From an uncultured Actinomycetes bacterium (lineage in GTDB: Bacteria > Actinomycetota > Thermoleophilia > Solirubrobacterales > Solirubrobacteraceae): a stretch of DNA of 12,350 nucleotides. Below are positions 1-6,774 of this stretch, in pieces. Below the pieces are notes generated by a model. That model worked only from the letters and a program-made list of their open reading frames with translations, did not search any database and was not told the DNA's origin. The position numbers and the translations under genes were made by a program. Each line of letters opens with the position of its first letter. Positions within the stretch are counted from its first letter, which is position 1. Location of the stretch: NCBI GenBank assembly GCA_937888775.1, contig CALAQT010000181.1, positions 1-12,350 of the forward strand. Reading direction: 5' to 3'.

Positions 1-11
1 GCCCAGCCTCC

Positions 12-47
12 AAGGAGGCCCGGATGTCTACTGACCAACGTACTTAG
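12..47 (+). promoter_or_regulatory. Strong Shine-Dalgarno and ATG followed by an in-frame TAG
   Basis: AAGGAGG (12-18) sits five bases before an ATG at 24, the best ribosome-binding site in the left part of the window. The reading frame encodes MSTDQRT and stops at TAG (45-47). The same frame then continues without a stop into the membrane protein that can restart at ATG 87. This is either the true start of that gene interrupted by a nonsense codon (mutation, or an error near the contig edge) or a very short leader peptide coupled to it. Confidence 0.5.
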
Positions 48-86
48 GAACTACACCTAGGGGTCGGCGCGCTGGCGGGTGTCCTG

Positions 87-830
87 ATGGCCCGCGGCGC
101 GGCCTGGCCGTACGGCAGCCTGCTCGGCGCGCACCTCGCGCTCAACCTCGGCGGCTGGCTCGGCACAGCGATCCTCGGCACGCTGCACACCTTCTTCCCG
201 TCGCTCACCCAGACGCAGCTCCGCCATCCGCGCCTGCAGCGTCCGACCTACGTCCTGTGGCTGCTCGGCATCCTCGGGCTGGCGGGCGGCGCAGCCTTCG
301 GCAGCTCCGGGGTGCTGGCCGCAGGCTGGAGCTGCCTCCTCCTCGCCGCGATGCTGCTCGCGGTCAACCTCTTCGCCTCGCTGTGCACCGCTGTGCGTCC
401 GCTCGCTCTGCCGGCCCGCCTGCTGGCGCTCGCGCAGGCATTCCTCCCCGCCGGACTGCTGCTCGCGCTCCTCGCCACGCTCGAGACGGGCGCGGAAGGG
501 CCCTTCACAGGCCCGCCGCGCACAGCGCTCGCCGTGCTGCTCCTGGCCGGCTGGATCGGGCTCACGGTCGCCGGCTCACTCATGCACCTACTCGCGATCC
601 TCGCCCGCATCAGGAACGTCACGCTCCCCATGCCCCAGCCGCGCCCGCTCCGCTACCGGGCGCTCACCGCCACAACGGGTACGGGTCTCGCTGCGCTCGC
701 GCTCTCGCGTGCTCCCGGACTGGCCCCGCTCGGCGCCCCCGCAGCCGCGGTCACGGCGGCCGTGGCGGCCCTGCTGGCGATACGTGTGCTCGCGCTTGCC
801 ATACGCGCCGTGGGACCCACGGCGTCATGA
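87..830 (+). CDS. Polytopic membrane protein, NnrS/heme-copper-oxidase-like helices (start uncertain)
   Basis: The 247-residue product is almost entirely hydrophobic, with about seven predicted membrane segments (roughly residues 9-31, 54-73, 76-100, 108-130, 145-172, 190-210 and 215-242). The first segment carries AHLALNLGGWLG and GTLHTFFPSL; a later one carries GWIGLTVAGSLMHLL. This H..LN..GW....GT pattern resembles NnrS-like or heme-copper-oxidase-like membrane modules of Actinomycetota, which usually have two such modules and about 400 residues, so this may be only the C-terminal module. H16, H34 and H167 lie in or near helices and could bind heme or metal (inference). ATG 87 has no good ribosome-binding site. 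Protein-like sequence (LHLGVGALAGVL) continues upstream in frame to a TAG at 45-47, and a strong site precedes ATG 24. The gene overlaps the downstream hemerythrin gene by ATGA. Function is not established. Confidence 0.7.
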   Translation: MARGAAWPYGSLLGAHLALNLGGWLGTAILGTLHTFFPSLTQTQLRHPRLQRPTYVLWLLGILGLAGGAAFGSSGVLAAGWSCLLLAAMLLAVNLFASLCTAVRPLALPARLLALAQAFLPAGLLLALLATLETGAEGPFTGPPRTALAVLLLAGWIGLTVAGSLMHLLAILARIRNVTLPMPQPRPLRYRALTATTGTGLAALALSRAPGLAPLGAPAAAVTAAVAALLAIRVLALAIRAVGPTAS

Positions 831-1255
831 AGCGCCATCCCGCCCTCGCTCCCCTCTCGCGCGATCATCATCACGCACTCGTCATCGCCCAGCGGCTGCG
901 CCGCGCGACCGCCGAGACGGCCACGGAGAGCGCCCAGGCGTTCCTCAGCCACTGGGACGACGAGGAGAAGCTGCACTTCCGTATCGAGGAGGAGGTTCTG
1001 CTCCCAGCCTACGCCGCCCACGGCAAGCCCGACCACCCAGTGATCATCCGCATGCTCCTCGACCACATGCTCATCCGCCGCGACGCCGCTCGACTCGCTG
1101 AGACGCCGCCACTCGAGCTGCTCCACGACCTCGGAGCACTGCTCGCAGGGCACGTCCAGCTCGAGGAGCACGAGGTCTTCCCCCTGATCGAGGCGACTAT
1201 TCCCGAGACCGCACTCCAGGCGCTCGGCGAACGCATACGTGACGCCACGCGCTGA
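827..1255 (+). CDS. Hemerythrin HHE cation-binding domain protein
   Basis: The 142-residue soluble protein is essentially one HHE four-helix bundle. Candidate di-iron ligands appear in order: the DHHH cluster (14-16), H50 and E54 in HFRIEEEVLLP, H80 in LLDHMLIR, and H109 and E113 in GHVQLEEHEVFP. Proteins of this family bind a non-heme di-iron centre and sense, store or detoxify oxygen, NO or iron in the cytoplasm. The start ATG overlaps the stop of the membrane protein gene (ATGA, 827-830), so the two are probably translationally coupled and act together. No ribosome-binding site of its own is evident, consistent with coupling. Length is normal for a single-domain member. The family is clear; the physiological ligand is not. 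Confidence 0.93.
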   Translation: MKRHPALAPLSRDHHHALVIAQRLRRATAETATESAQAFLSHWDDEEKLHFRIEEEVLLPAYAAHGKPDHPVIIRMLLDHMLIRRDAARLAETPPLELLHDLGALLAGHVQLEEHEVFPLIEATIPETALQALGERIRDATR

Positions 1256-1343
1256 CCTTCCGGCCAGCGCTGTCCAAACGCGATCGGCGATCAGTGCGTG
1301 AACGAGGCGCCACACGCGGTCCAGATGGTTGCCCAAGAGAGGC

Positions 1344-1374
1344 CGAAGCCCAGTCCCGGCGGCGACGGGCTTCG
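1344..1374. terminator. Long GC-rich hairpin, possible bidirectional terminator
   Basis: CGAAGCCC (1344-1351) pairs perfectly with GGGCTTCG (1367-1374). Inside it GTC pairs with GAC, leaving one bulged A and an eight-base loop. It lies 89 bases after the hemerythrin stop and has no U-tract, as is common for actinobacterial terminators. Because it is symmetrical it could stop transcription from either side. Confidence 0.5.
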
Positions 1375-1421
1375 ACTTTCGGGCAAGTGAGAGATAGGAC
1401 TCGAACCGGCATGCGCGATCG

Positions 1422-1529
1422 TCATGCCGCGTCGCGGATCATCTGCGCAGCCCGCCGACGCGCTTGCCGAGCGACCGGCTCCATGAGATCCTCGAGGAGC
1501 CCGCCGTGGTTCCGTCTTTGTACCCGCAT
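1422..1529 (-). other. Possible short ORF or gene remnant (35 codons)
   Basis: ATG at 1529 opens a 35-residue frame that reads as one basic amphipathic helix (GGLLEDLMEPVARQARRRAA, then QMIRDAA) and stops at TGA 1422-1424 inside an inverted repeat. There is no good ribosome-binding site. It could be the end of a lost gene or the start of a truncated phage structural gene, since such helices open some minor capsid proteins. It could also be chance in GC-rich DNA. Low confidence. Confidence 0.2.
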
Positions 1530-1543
1530 CCGCCCTGTAGATG

Positions 1544-1592
1544 CCTCGCAAATCGCGAGGGTTTCGAGCGATGCGCTCTGCGAAGCAGACGC
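1544..1592 (-). terminator. Two hairpins directly after the beta-helix gene stop
   Basis: The first hairpin (1573-1592) abuts the TAG stop: TCTGC-GAA-GCAGA extended by GCG/CGC with one bulged C. The second, CCTCGC (1544-1549) with GCGAGG (1555-1560), follows 13 bases later. No U-tract. Their position supports termination of the minus-strand gene. Confidence 0.5.
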
Positions 1593-3572
1593 CTATCTAC
1601 CTACGATCGTGAATCCCGCTCTCGCCGGCACCGAGGAGGGGGCGCCGGTCACCTCCCCGGTCAGCGTCGCGATGTAGCTTCCGGTGCTCAGCGCGTGCGA
1701 TCTGACGCGCCCGCTGAACGCCACCCTGTTGGCGCCCGCGGCCCCGGTTCGCGTGAGCGTGCCCACGACGACCAGGCGGGTGCAGGGCGGTTCCTGCCGG
1801 GGATGCACATGGGCTCTCGGGGCGAGGCACCGCCCGTCGTGCCGGCGGCCGCTCAGCTTGCGTTGCAGGACGATGCGCACACGCGCCCGCTCGTTGAGCG
1901 TGAAGCCGATCGTGGTTCCGCGCGGCGTGCGCACCGAGGCCGTCACGGCGGTGGGGGCGCTCCCCACTCTGAAGCGAGCGGGTGAGATCGACAGGTGCGA
2001 GAGCACGGGCGCCAACAGCACATTCGGCGCCACGATGACCGGAGCCAGGACAGTCGCGAGGATCGACGTCTGGTTGTCGGCGGGCGAGGTGTCGATCGCG
2101 GGTGCGTGCACGCTCGCCACGTCGGTCGCGGTGCCCGCGAGGCCGAGCGTGGCGGACACGTTGACGGCCACCGAGGCTCCCCGCGCCAATGTGCCAAGCG
2201 CACATGTGAGCGTCGTCGAGCCAGCGCAGCTCCCGGCCGCAGTGGTTGCCTTCACGAAGGTGGCGCCCGCCGGGAGCACGTTTTCGACCGTCGTGCTGGG
2301 CGCCGGGTCTGGGCCGAGGTTGGTGGCGGTGAGCGTGTAGACGATGCCTCCGCCGAGAGCCACCGAGGTCGGCGAGGCCTGGCCGGTTATCGCGAGGTCC
2401 GCGAGCGGAGTGACCTCGACCGAGCCGATGTCGCACTGCGCACCGGCCGTCGCGGGGCGCGCGCCGCCACGCTGGTCCTGTTCCGCACATGTTTCGTTTG
2501 TGCCGGCCTCGATCGCCGGACTCCCGGCGCCCAGGAGCATCGTGGGGGTGGGGCCGCCGTTTTCGCCGAGCGACCCGAGCAGCGGATTGCCTTGGATGCT
2601 GAATTTACATTCGGTCCCATTCTCGAGGTTTGGGCCCAGGTTTGTGACCCTACCAAGGCAGTTGTCGACGTTTCCATTTATGTCGGTGTTGCCCGCGATG
2701 ATCGTGTCTTGCGCGGTCGATTCTGCCACGGGTGGCTGAGGGAGGTTTTCGAGGAATCTGATCCCGCCGCCGCATGCTTCCCCGCCGGATTCCACGCCTT
2801 CGCATTTGTTGCCGCTGATCGTGTCGTTGATAAGGGTGGTTCGTTCGACCTCCATCGCCGCCCCCGCATCTTCGACGTGGTTGCCCGTGATGGTGCTGTT
2901 GACGACCCTGAACGGACCTGACCCGTCCACACCGCCCCCGCCGTGGGCGGAATTGCCGCTCACCGTGCTCGAGTCGATCAAGACCGGCACCAGTTCGTTT
3001 TCGCGGGTGTGAATCCCACCACCGTCGTTTTCCCCCAGCAAGTGGTTTTCGGTGACGATGTCGCGCTCGATCGTCAGCGACGTCTTGCCTTCCCCTTCCG
3101 CTTGCACGGCCCCGCCGTCCTTTTTGACTTCGGCTCCGGTGAGCGTCAGATCGTCGAGGGCCACCGTGCCGGCGCTGACGACGAAGATCTGACTATTGGT
3201 CGCCGCGCGGATCGTCGTGACGCGAGCGCCGGCGCCCGCGAGCGTCATGCTCGCGGCGATCGAGAGCTGACCGCCGGCGGCGGCGTTCAGTTTGTATTCG
3301 CCCGCCGGGATCTGGATCGTGTCGCTGGTCCCGTCGCTGTTGGCCAGAGCGATGGCCGCACGCAGCGTGCTGCAGATCCCCGCTTTGCAGGCCGGCGGGC
3401 TCGCCGGATCGCCGGTGGTGCTCACGGTGAGCGTTGCCGCCTGGGCCCCGGAAGCAGTCATGAGCAGGGCGAGCCCGAGCAGCAGCCCCGCGCGGCGCAT
3501 CAACGCCGACCGCGGCCTCGGCGACGCGGACCCGGTCAGTCTTCTACATGCGGCTGTCGTGCGGGAACGCAT
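1593..3572 (-). CDS. Secreted parallel beta-helix protein with choice-of-anchor Q, DUF11-like and Thermoleophilia C-terminal modules
   Basis: 659 residues, extracellular. ATG 3572 is chosen because GGGGGAG precedes it at good spacing; an ATG at 3500 would start directly at the signal peptide but lacks a site. The signal peptide is residues 26-45 (RRAGLLLGLALLMTASGAQA). Residues 46-385 form a right-handed beta-helix with recurring 'S.VSGN', 'STITGN' and 'DTISGN' rungs, ending in GAGSPAIEAG, DQRG and CDIGSVEV, the signature of choice-of-anchor Q proteins. Residues 390-508 resemble a DUF11 (CARDB-like) repeat (ADLAITGQASPTSV, TNLGPDPA, LPAGATFV). Residues 520-659 are a beta module (RFRVG, GTTIGFTLNERARV, GRRHDGRC, CTRLVVVGTL, GANRVAFSGRV, LSTGSYIATL) that I associate with Solirubrobacterales cell-surface proteins. 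No LPXTG or membrane anchor follows, so it is probably released or held non-covalently. Possible roles are polysaccharide binding or adhesion; no catalytic residues are recognised. Confidence 0.9.
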   Translation of the reverse strand: MRSRTTAACRRLTGSASPRPRSALMRRAGLLLGLALLMTASGAQAATLTVSTTGDPASPPACKAGICSTLRAAIALANSDGTSDTIQIPAGEYKLNAAAGGQLSIAASMTLAGAGARVTTIRAATNSQIFVVSAGTVALDDLTLTGAEVKKDGGAVQAEGEGKTSLTIERDIVTENHLLGENDGGGIHTRENELVPVLIDSSTVSGNSAHGGGGVDGSGPFRVVNSTITGNHVEDAGAAMEVERTTLINDTISGNKCEGVESGGEACGGGIRFLENLPQPPVAESTAQDTIIAGNTDINGNVDNCLGRVTNLGPNLENGTECKFSIQGNPLLGSLGENGGPTPTMLLGAGSPAIEAGTNETCAEQDQRGGARPATAGAQCDIGSVEVTPLADLAITGQASPTSVALGGGIVYTLTATNLGPDPAPSTTVENVLPAGATFVKATTAAGSCAGSTTLTCALGTLARGASVAVNVSATLGLAGTATDVASVHAPAIDTSPADNQTSILATVLAPVIVAPNVLLAPVLSHLSISPARFRVGSAPTAVTASVRTPRGTTIGFTLNERARVRIVLQRKLSGRRHDGRCLAPRAHVHPRQEPPCTRLVVVGTLTRTGAAGANRVAFSGRVRSHALSTGSYIATLTGEVTGAPSSVPARAGFTIVGR

Positions 3573-3620
3573 AGCTCCCCCCTTGGGTCGACTGGTCCAA
3601 ATGAGCTGACGCGCCCAACG

Positions 3621-3649
3621 AGCGTAGTCACGCCGGGTACGGTAGTCAA
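3621..3649 (-). promoter_or_regulatory. Sigma-70-type promoter for the beta-helix gene
   Basis: Reading the minus strand, TTGACT (3649-3644) and TACGCT (3626-3621) are separated by exactly 17 bases. Transcription would begin near 3614, giving an untranslated leader of about 42 bases that contains the GGGGGAG ribosome-binding site. This is the best promoter match in the window. Confidence 0.65.
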
Positions 3650-3735
3650 CTTCCAACCGAAGCGGGGCAGATCAGCTCGAGGCCGATTGGCGGTCCAAAC
3701 ACGAAGCCGGGAGCTGTTGATCATGGTGGTCAGGG

Positions 3736-3741
3736 TAGGAT
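3736..3741 (+). promoter_or_regulatory. Possible -10 element just upstream of the glycosyltransferase
   Basis: TAGGAT fits TANNNT and ends nine bases before ATG 3751, a spacing compatible with a leaderless or near-leaderless transcript, which is common in Actinomycetota. No -35 at 17 bases is seen. The AGGA inside it could alternatively act as a weak ribosome-binding site. Confidence 0.3.
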
Positions 3742-3750
3742 CAACGACTC

Positions 3751-4941
3751 ATGAGCCGGGCACCGGAATCCCTCGCGCTGGGCATGGCGGCGTCAGTTGA
3801 TCCCGAAGACCCCACCGCCAACTCCGGATGGCCTGCTGCGGTTCTCGGCGCCCTGCGGGAAGTTGCGGCTCGAGTTGTCCCGGTCAACGACACTCCCGAT
3901 CACAGCACCGCTCGTATCGCCTTGGTGGCCGGCGCCCTGCTCGGGCTGCGGCCATCTGATATCGCGGAACATAGCGTTGCCAAAGAAAGGCTATGGACCG
4001 TAGGGAAGGCCAGCCTCCCCTACGCGGCCGCAAGGCGCCGCAAGGTGCACACCACGCTGGCACGCGCCGGGACGCTCGACGGCTTCGTTCAGAACGGGGG
4101 GGACTATCGAGCGCCTGCCGGGCTCCCGATGGTGACCTACCAGGACTCGACCGTCGTCCAGGCTGTCGACGTTTACCCCTGGGCCCACCTTCGCGGGCTC
4201 TCTCGGCGGGAGATCAACGGGCTCGTCCGGCGCCAACGCGCGGCGTACGAGTCAGCCGCTGGATGCTGCACCTTCTCGCAATGGACCGCAGACAGCATCA
4301 TCTCCGACTACGGGATTGCCGAGAGCAAGGTCCACGTTGTCGGGCTGGGCTCAAACGCTTCGTTCGCCGACATTGACCAGGGGGAGCGGCGATGGTCGAG
4401 ACCGCGTTTTCTGTGGGTGGGGTTCGATTGGGCACGCAAGAACGGTGAGCTTGTCCTTGGTGCCTTTGCGGACGTCCGGGAGAGCTTCCCTGACGCGACG
4501 CTCGATCTGGTCGGTGGCCACCCCCGTGTTGCGCTCGAGGGCGTGACCGGCCATGGGTCGTTGGCCATGGATGATCCTGCAGGTCGCGCACAGCTGACCG
4601 CTCTATATCGCGAGGCCACTGTCTTCGTGATGCCTTCGCTTCACGAGCCGGCGGGCACGGTGCACGTTGAAGCCGCCGCCGCCGGGATCCCCTCGATCGG
4701 AACGAGCAACGGAGGCGCGGCGACCTGCATCGGCGAGGCGGGGTACGTCGTTGATCCCGCTGCGCCCGCTGAGCTCTTCGAGGCGATGCGCAAGCTCTGT
4801 GACCCCAGCACCGCCCAGCGGCTCGGCGCGCTGGGCCGCGAGCATGCCAAGCAATTCACGTGGCGTAAGGTCGCCGAGCGCTTGGTGCGGGCACTGAACA
4901 TCCCAGGCCTCGACATGACGGGGTACGCTGGATTTCTGTAG
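3751..4941 (+). CDS. GT4-type (GT-B fold) glycosyltransferase
   Basis: 396 residues with no membrane segment, so cytoplasmic or membrane-peripheral. The N-terminal Rossmann half begins near ASVDPEDPTANSGWPAAVLG. The C-terminal donor-binding half begins with FLWVGFDWARKNGELVLGAF (220-239), continues through FPDATLDLVGG (246-256), and carries the retaining-GT4 EX7E motif in PSLHEPAGTVHVEAAAAG, with E299 and E307. SIGTSNGGA (315-323) and GYVVDP (331-336) complete the nucleotide-sugar pocket. Length is normal. Such enzymes transfer a sugar from an NDP-sugar to a lipid or glycan acceptor during envelope polysaccharide or glycolipid synthesis. Donor and acceptor cannot be read from sequence. It stands alone, divergent from the secreted beta-helix gene and convergent with the SGNH gene, so it is not inside a polysaccharide operon in this window. 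Confidence 0.95.
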   Translation: MSRAPESLALGMAASVDPEDPTANSGWPAAVLGALREVAARVVPVNDTPDHSTARIALVAGALLGLRPSDIAEHSVAKERLWTVGKASLPYAAARRRKVHTTLARAGTLDGFVQNGGDYRAPAGLPMVTYQDSTVVQAVDVYPWAHLRGLSRREINGLVRRQRAAYESAAGCCTFSQWTADSIISDYGIAESKVHVVGLGSNASFADIDQGERRWSRPRFLWVGFDWARKNGELVLGAFADVRESFPDATLDLVGGHPRVALEGVTGHGSLAMDDPAGRAQLTALYREATVFVMPSLHEPAGTVHVEAAAAGIPSIGTSNGGAATCIGEAGYVVDPAAPAELFEAMRKLCDPSTAQRLGALGREHAKQFTWRKVAERLVRALNIPGLDMTGYAGFL

Positions 4942-5058
4942 GCGTCCCGGGATGACTTCGCCGTCACAAGACCCGGATCATGATCGAACGCGTCGTGTGC
5001 TGCGGTTTACCATCGTGGCCCAGTGGCAGCTGGCATGACCCTGCCGCGCGGCCCCCTT

Positions 5059-6042
5059 TCAGTGTCGGGCCGTGCGCTCGAGCAGGTAGGCGCTGCTCGC
5101 CTTGACCGCACTCGCACCGGGTGCATCGAGCGTGAGGACCAGGCGTGCCCCGAGGCGCTGGCGGATGGCCACCTGTTCGGACCCATATGGGGTCAGATGG
5201 AGTGTCAGCGCGCCGCTGGCGCCGCCGGCGAGCTCGATGCAGGCGCGGGCGAGCAGCTGATCGGAGGGTGCGCCCCCGCCGTAGCGGAAAGCCGGATAGA
5301 GACGCGCGACGCCGGAGACAGCGAAGGCATTTTCGTTGACGAGTGCCAGCGTCGTCGTGCCCCGAGGCTCAGCGACTCGCAGGACGCCGGTCGTGCCCTG
5401 CGCGCTCACGAGCGGGTTCGAGGGAGCGAGCCGCACGCCGGGCGGGTCTGAGGCTCGCGGGCACACCAGTGGCGCGGGCGGAGGGGGCGCGTAGATGAGC
5501 GTACGGCGAAGCAAGCGGGTGAATGCGTCGGCGCCGGAGAACGTCAGGTGCAGGCCGTCGGGCTGAAACCAGGCTGGGTGGCCTTCGCTTTCGTGCACCC
5601 AGTCCAGCACATGAATCTGGCGCGGGCTGTCCCGAGTGCTCGCTCGAACCGTTGCCGCGTCGCTGCCCGAGCCGCCCCCCAGCTCACGCGGAGTAACGAG
5701 CGCGAGCTCACGGTCGCGTCCGAGGATCCGGAGCGTTTCGGCGACGTCCGCCGAAGTGATGCTCCCGTCTGCGCCCAGCGCGATCACGACGAGATGGGGC
5801 AGCAGATGTGCATGTGCGAGGCCGGCGAGCAGAGTGAGCGCCTCGCTGAACTGACGGCATCCGTGCGCGTTGACGTCGAATCCAGCCGCGGCGAGCTGCG
5901 GCAGCGCCAGCAGCATCGTCGAGTCGCCGATCGCGAGCGGAGGCCTGTAGGGCTTGCGCCAGTGCTCAGCCGTCGCCGTTTGCACGCCGCCGCAGTCCGC
6001 CCCGGCGGCGCGTGGATGCCCCATCGAGAGCAGGCAGGCCAA
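5059..6042 (-). CDS. Secreted SGNH-hydrolase-fold protein with C-terminal beta domain (start uncertain)
   Basis: 327 residues from TTG 6042. The SGNH part (about 35-182) has AIGDSTM with nucleophile S41, the core strand HLVVIALGADG (83-93) and the catalytic-type FQPDGLHLTFSG with D162 and H165. The usual GxND block reads GADG, so the Asn of the canonical tetrad is not obvious. After a PPPPAP linker, residues 185-327 form a beta-rich domain of unknown function. SGNH proteins of this kind are esterases or acyltransferases acting on cell-wall or polysaccharide acyl groups; that role is inferred. The start is a problem: the frame is open back to a TAG at 6181-6183 with no ATG or GTG, and half of the signal-peptide core (LAFATLLLAC) lies upstream of TTG 6042. 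An in-frame ATC at 6091-6093 would give a complete signal peptide and lies eight bases after TATCGT. Confidence 0.85.
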   Translation of the reverse strand: MACLLSMGHPRAAGADCGGVQTATAEHWRKPYRPPLAIGDSTMLLALPQLAAAGFDVNAHGCRQFSEALTLLAGLAHAHLLPHLVVIALGADGSITSADVAETLRILGRDRELALVTPRELGGGSGSDAATVRASTRDSPRQIHVLDWVHESEGHPAWFQPDGLHLTFSGADAFTRLLRRTLIYAPPPPAPLVCPRASDPPGVRLAPSNPLVSAQGTTGVLRVAEPRGTTTLALVNENAFAVSGVARLYPAFRYGGGAPSDQLLARACIELAGGASGALTLHLTPYGSEQVAIRQRLGARLVLTLDAPGASAVKASSAYLLERTARH

Positions 6043-6181
6043 CAGGAGGGTCGCGAACGCCAGAGGCGCGCGCCTGGGTAGCGACGAGCAGATGAGCGCG
6101 GACGATAGTTGCTTCGAGCCGAGAGCATGCCTCGTTGTGGAGTTCCGCGGACCGGCTGGCGGGCGGCGGTAGCTCGTCGGC

Positions 6182-6187
6182 TATTGT
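6182..6187 (+). promoter_or_regulatory. Likely -10 element for a leaderless transcript
   Basis: TATTGT fits TANNNT and ends seven bases before GTG 6195, the usual spacing for leaderless actinobacterial mRNAs. No Shine-Dalgarno sequence precedes this GTG, which supports the same reading. No -35 match is seen. Confidence 0.45.
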
Positions 6188-6194
6188 TGGCGCC

Positions 6195-6602
6195 GTGAGT
6201 CTGCAGAATCACAGAGGCGTGTTGTCGCGGGCGGGCCGGGTCCTCGCGGTTGCGCTTCTCGCGGTGTCAGGGGCATGGGCAGCGGCGCCGGCCATGGCGC
6301 GTCCGCCGGCGTCGGCGGCTGGTACATGCAACATCTCCGGCAAACAGCAGAACCAGGGCCCGACGTATCTGACGTCCCTGAGCGTGAGCGGCGGCGCGAG
6401 TTGCGCGACGGGCTTGAGCGTCGTGCGCGCCTACTACCGCTGTCGTGTTCACTCCGGAGGCGCAAAGGGCTACTGCCGCAGCAGCGTGTTCGGGTACCGA
6501 TGCTCGGAGAGGCGGATGGGCATCTCGATTCAGTTCGACTCGAGGGTGACCTGCACGAGAGGCCGCCTGCGCATCTACCACACCTACACCCAGGACACCT
6601 GA
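6195..6602 (+). CDS. Small secreted six-cysteine protein, function unknown
   Basis: 135 residues from GTG 6195, chosen because of the TATTGT seven bases upstream; another in-frame GTG at 6219 and a TTG at 6135 are alternatives. A signal peptide (RAGRVLAVALLAVSGAWA, then AAPAMA) is followed by a mature domain of about 100 residues with six cysteines, enough for three disulfides. Landmarks are TYLTSLSVSGGASC, VVRAYYRCR, GYCRSSVFGYRCSERR, SRVTC and IYHTYTQDT. Similar small secreted proteins are frequent in Solirubrobacterales as hypotheticals. No enzyme motif is visible. A strong hairpin begins four bases after the stop, so it is probably transcribed alone. It is divergent from the SGNH gene. 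Confident as a gene, unknown in function. Confidence 0.85.
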   Translation: MSLQNHRGVLSRAGRVLAVALLAVSGAWAAAPAMARPPASAAGTCNISGKQQNQGPTYLTSLSVSGGASCATGLSVVRAYYRCRVHSGGAKGYCRSSVFGYRCSERRMGISIQFDSRVTCTRGRLRIYHTYTQDT

Positions 6603-6606
6603 CCGC

Positions 6607-6625
6607 CGCGCCCGTCCGGGGCGCG
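6607..6625 (+). terminator. Hairpin terminator of the six-cysteine protein gene
   Basis: CGCGCCC (6607-6613), loop GTCCG, GGGCGCG (6619-6625): a perfect seven-base-pair GC stem starting four bases after the TGA. There is no U-tract, as is usual in high-GC Actinomycetota. Confidence 0.6.
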
Positions 6626-6656
6626 AGCTGATCGTCGCCTCGCGGAGCCGATGCAG

Positions 6657-6674
6657 TAGGTTCACCCGCAAGGA
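6657..6674 (+). promoter_or_regulatory. Possible -10 and ribosome-binding site upstream of the beta-rich secreted protein
   Basis: TAGGTT (6657-6662) fits TANNNT and is followed by AAGGA (6670-6674), four bases before an in-frame ATG at 6679. Together they suggest transcription enters here. They leave open whether translation begins at 6679 or at the better-placed ATG 6775. Confidence 0.3.
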
Positions 6675-6774
6675 ACGGATGCCGAATCGTTGCCCGCCCG
6701 CTGTTCGGGTGGCCCGCCGCTTGGCCTGCGCTCGAAATGTGTCGGCGCGAGCCGTGCGGGAAATGGGGGACGAC

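Larger units (their letters stand above)
1256..1592. other. Gene-free stretch with hairpins and a possible gene remnant
   Basis: No convincing full gene lies here. It holds a long hairpin (1344-1374), a second inverted repeat CGGCATG/CATGCCG (1407-1413 with 1423-1429), a T-arm-like string GGACTCGAACC (1398-1408) that does not fold into a tRNA, a 35-codon minus-strand reading frame (1422-1529), and two hairpins just after the stop of the minus-strand beta-helix gene. Confidence 0.6.

Noticed and set aside
1381..1480. Possible minus-strand tRNA, suggested by GGACTCGAACC
   Set aside because: The stem flanking the T-loop does not pair (ATAGG against CCGGC), and no matching 5' acceptor strand, D-arm or anticodon arm lies within 90 bases.
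1995..2921. 308-codon plus-strand frame inside the beta-helix gene
   Set aside because: Antisense to a protein with clear domains and signal peptide; its own translation shows no motif.
4942..5058. Terminator between the convergent glycosyltransferase and SGNH genes
   Set aside because: Only the palindrome GATCATGATC (4976-4985) and a loopless GCCGCGCGGC were seen; neither makes a convincing hairpin with a loop.
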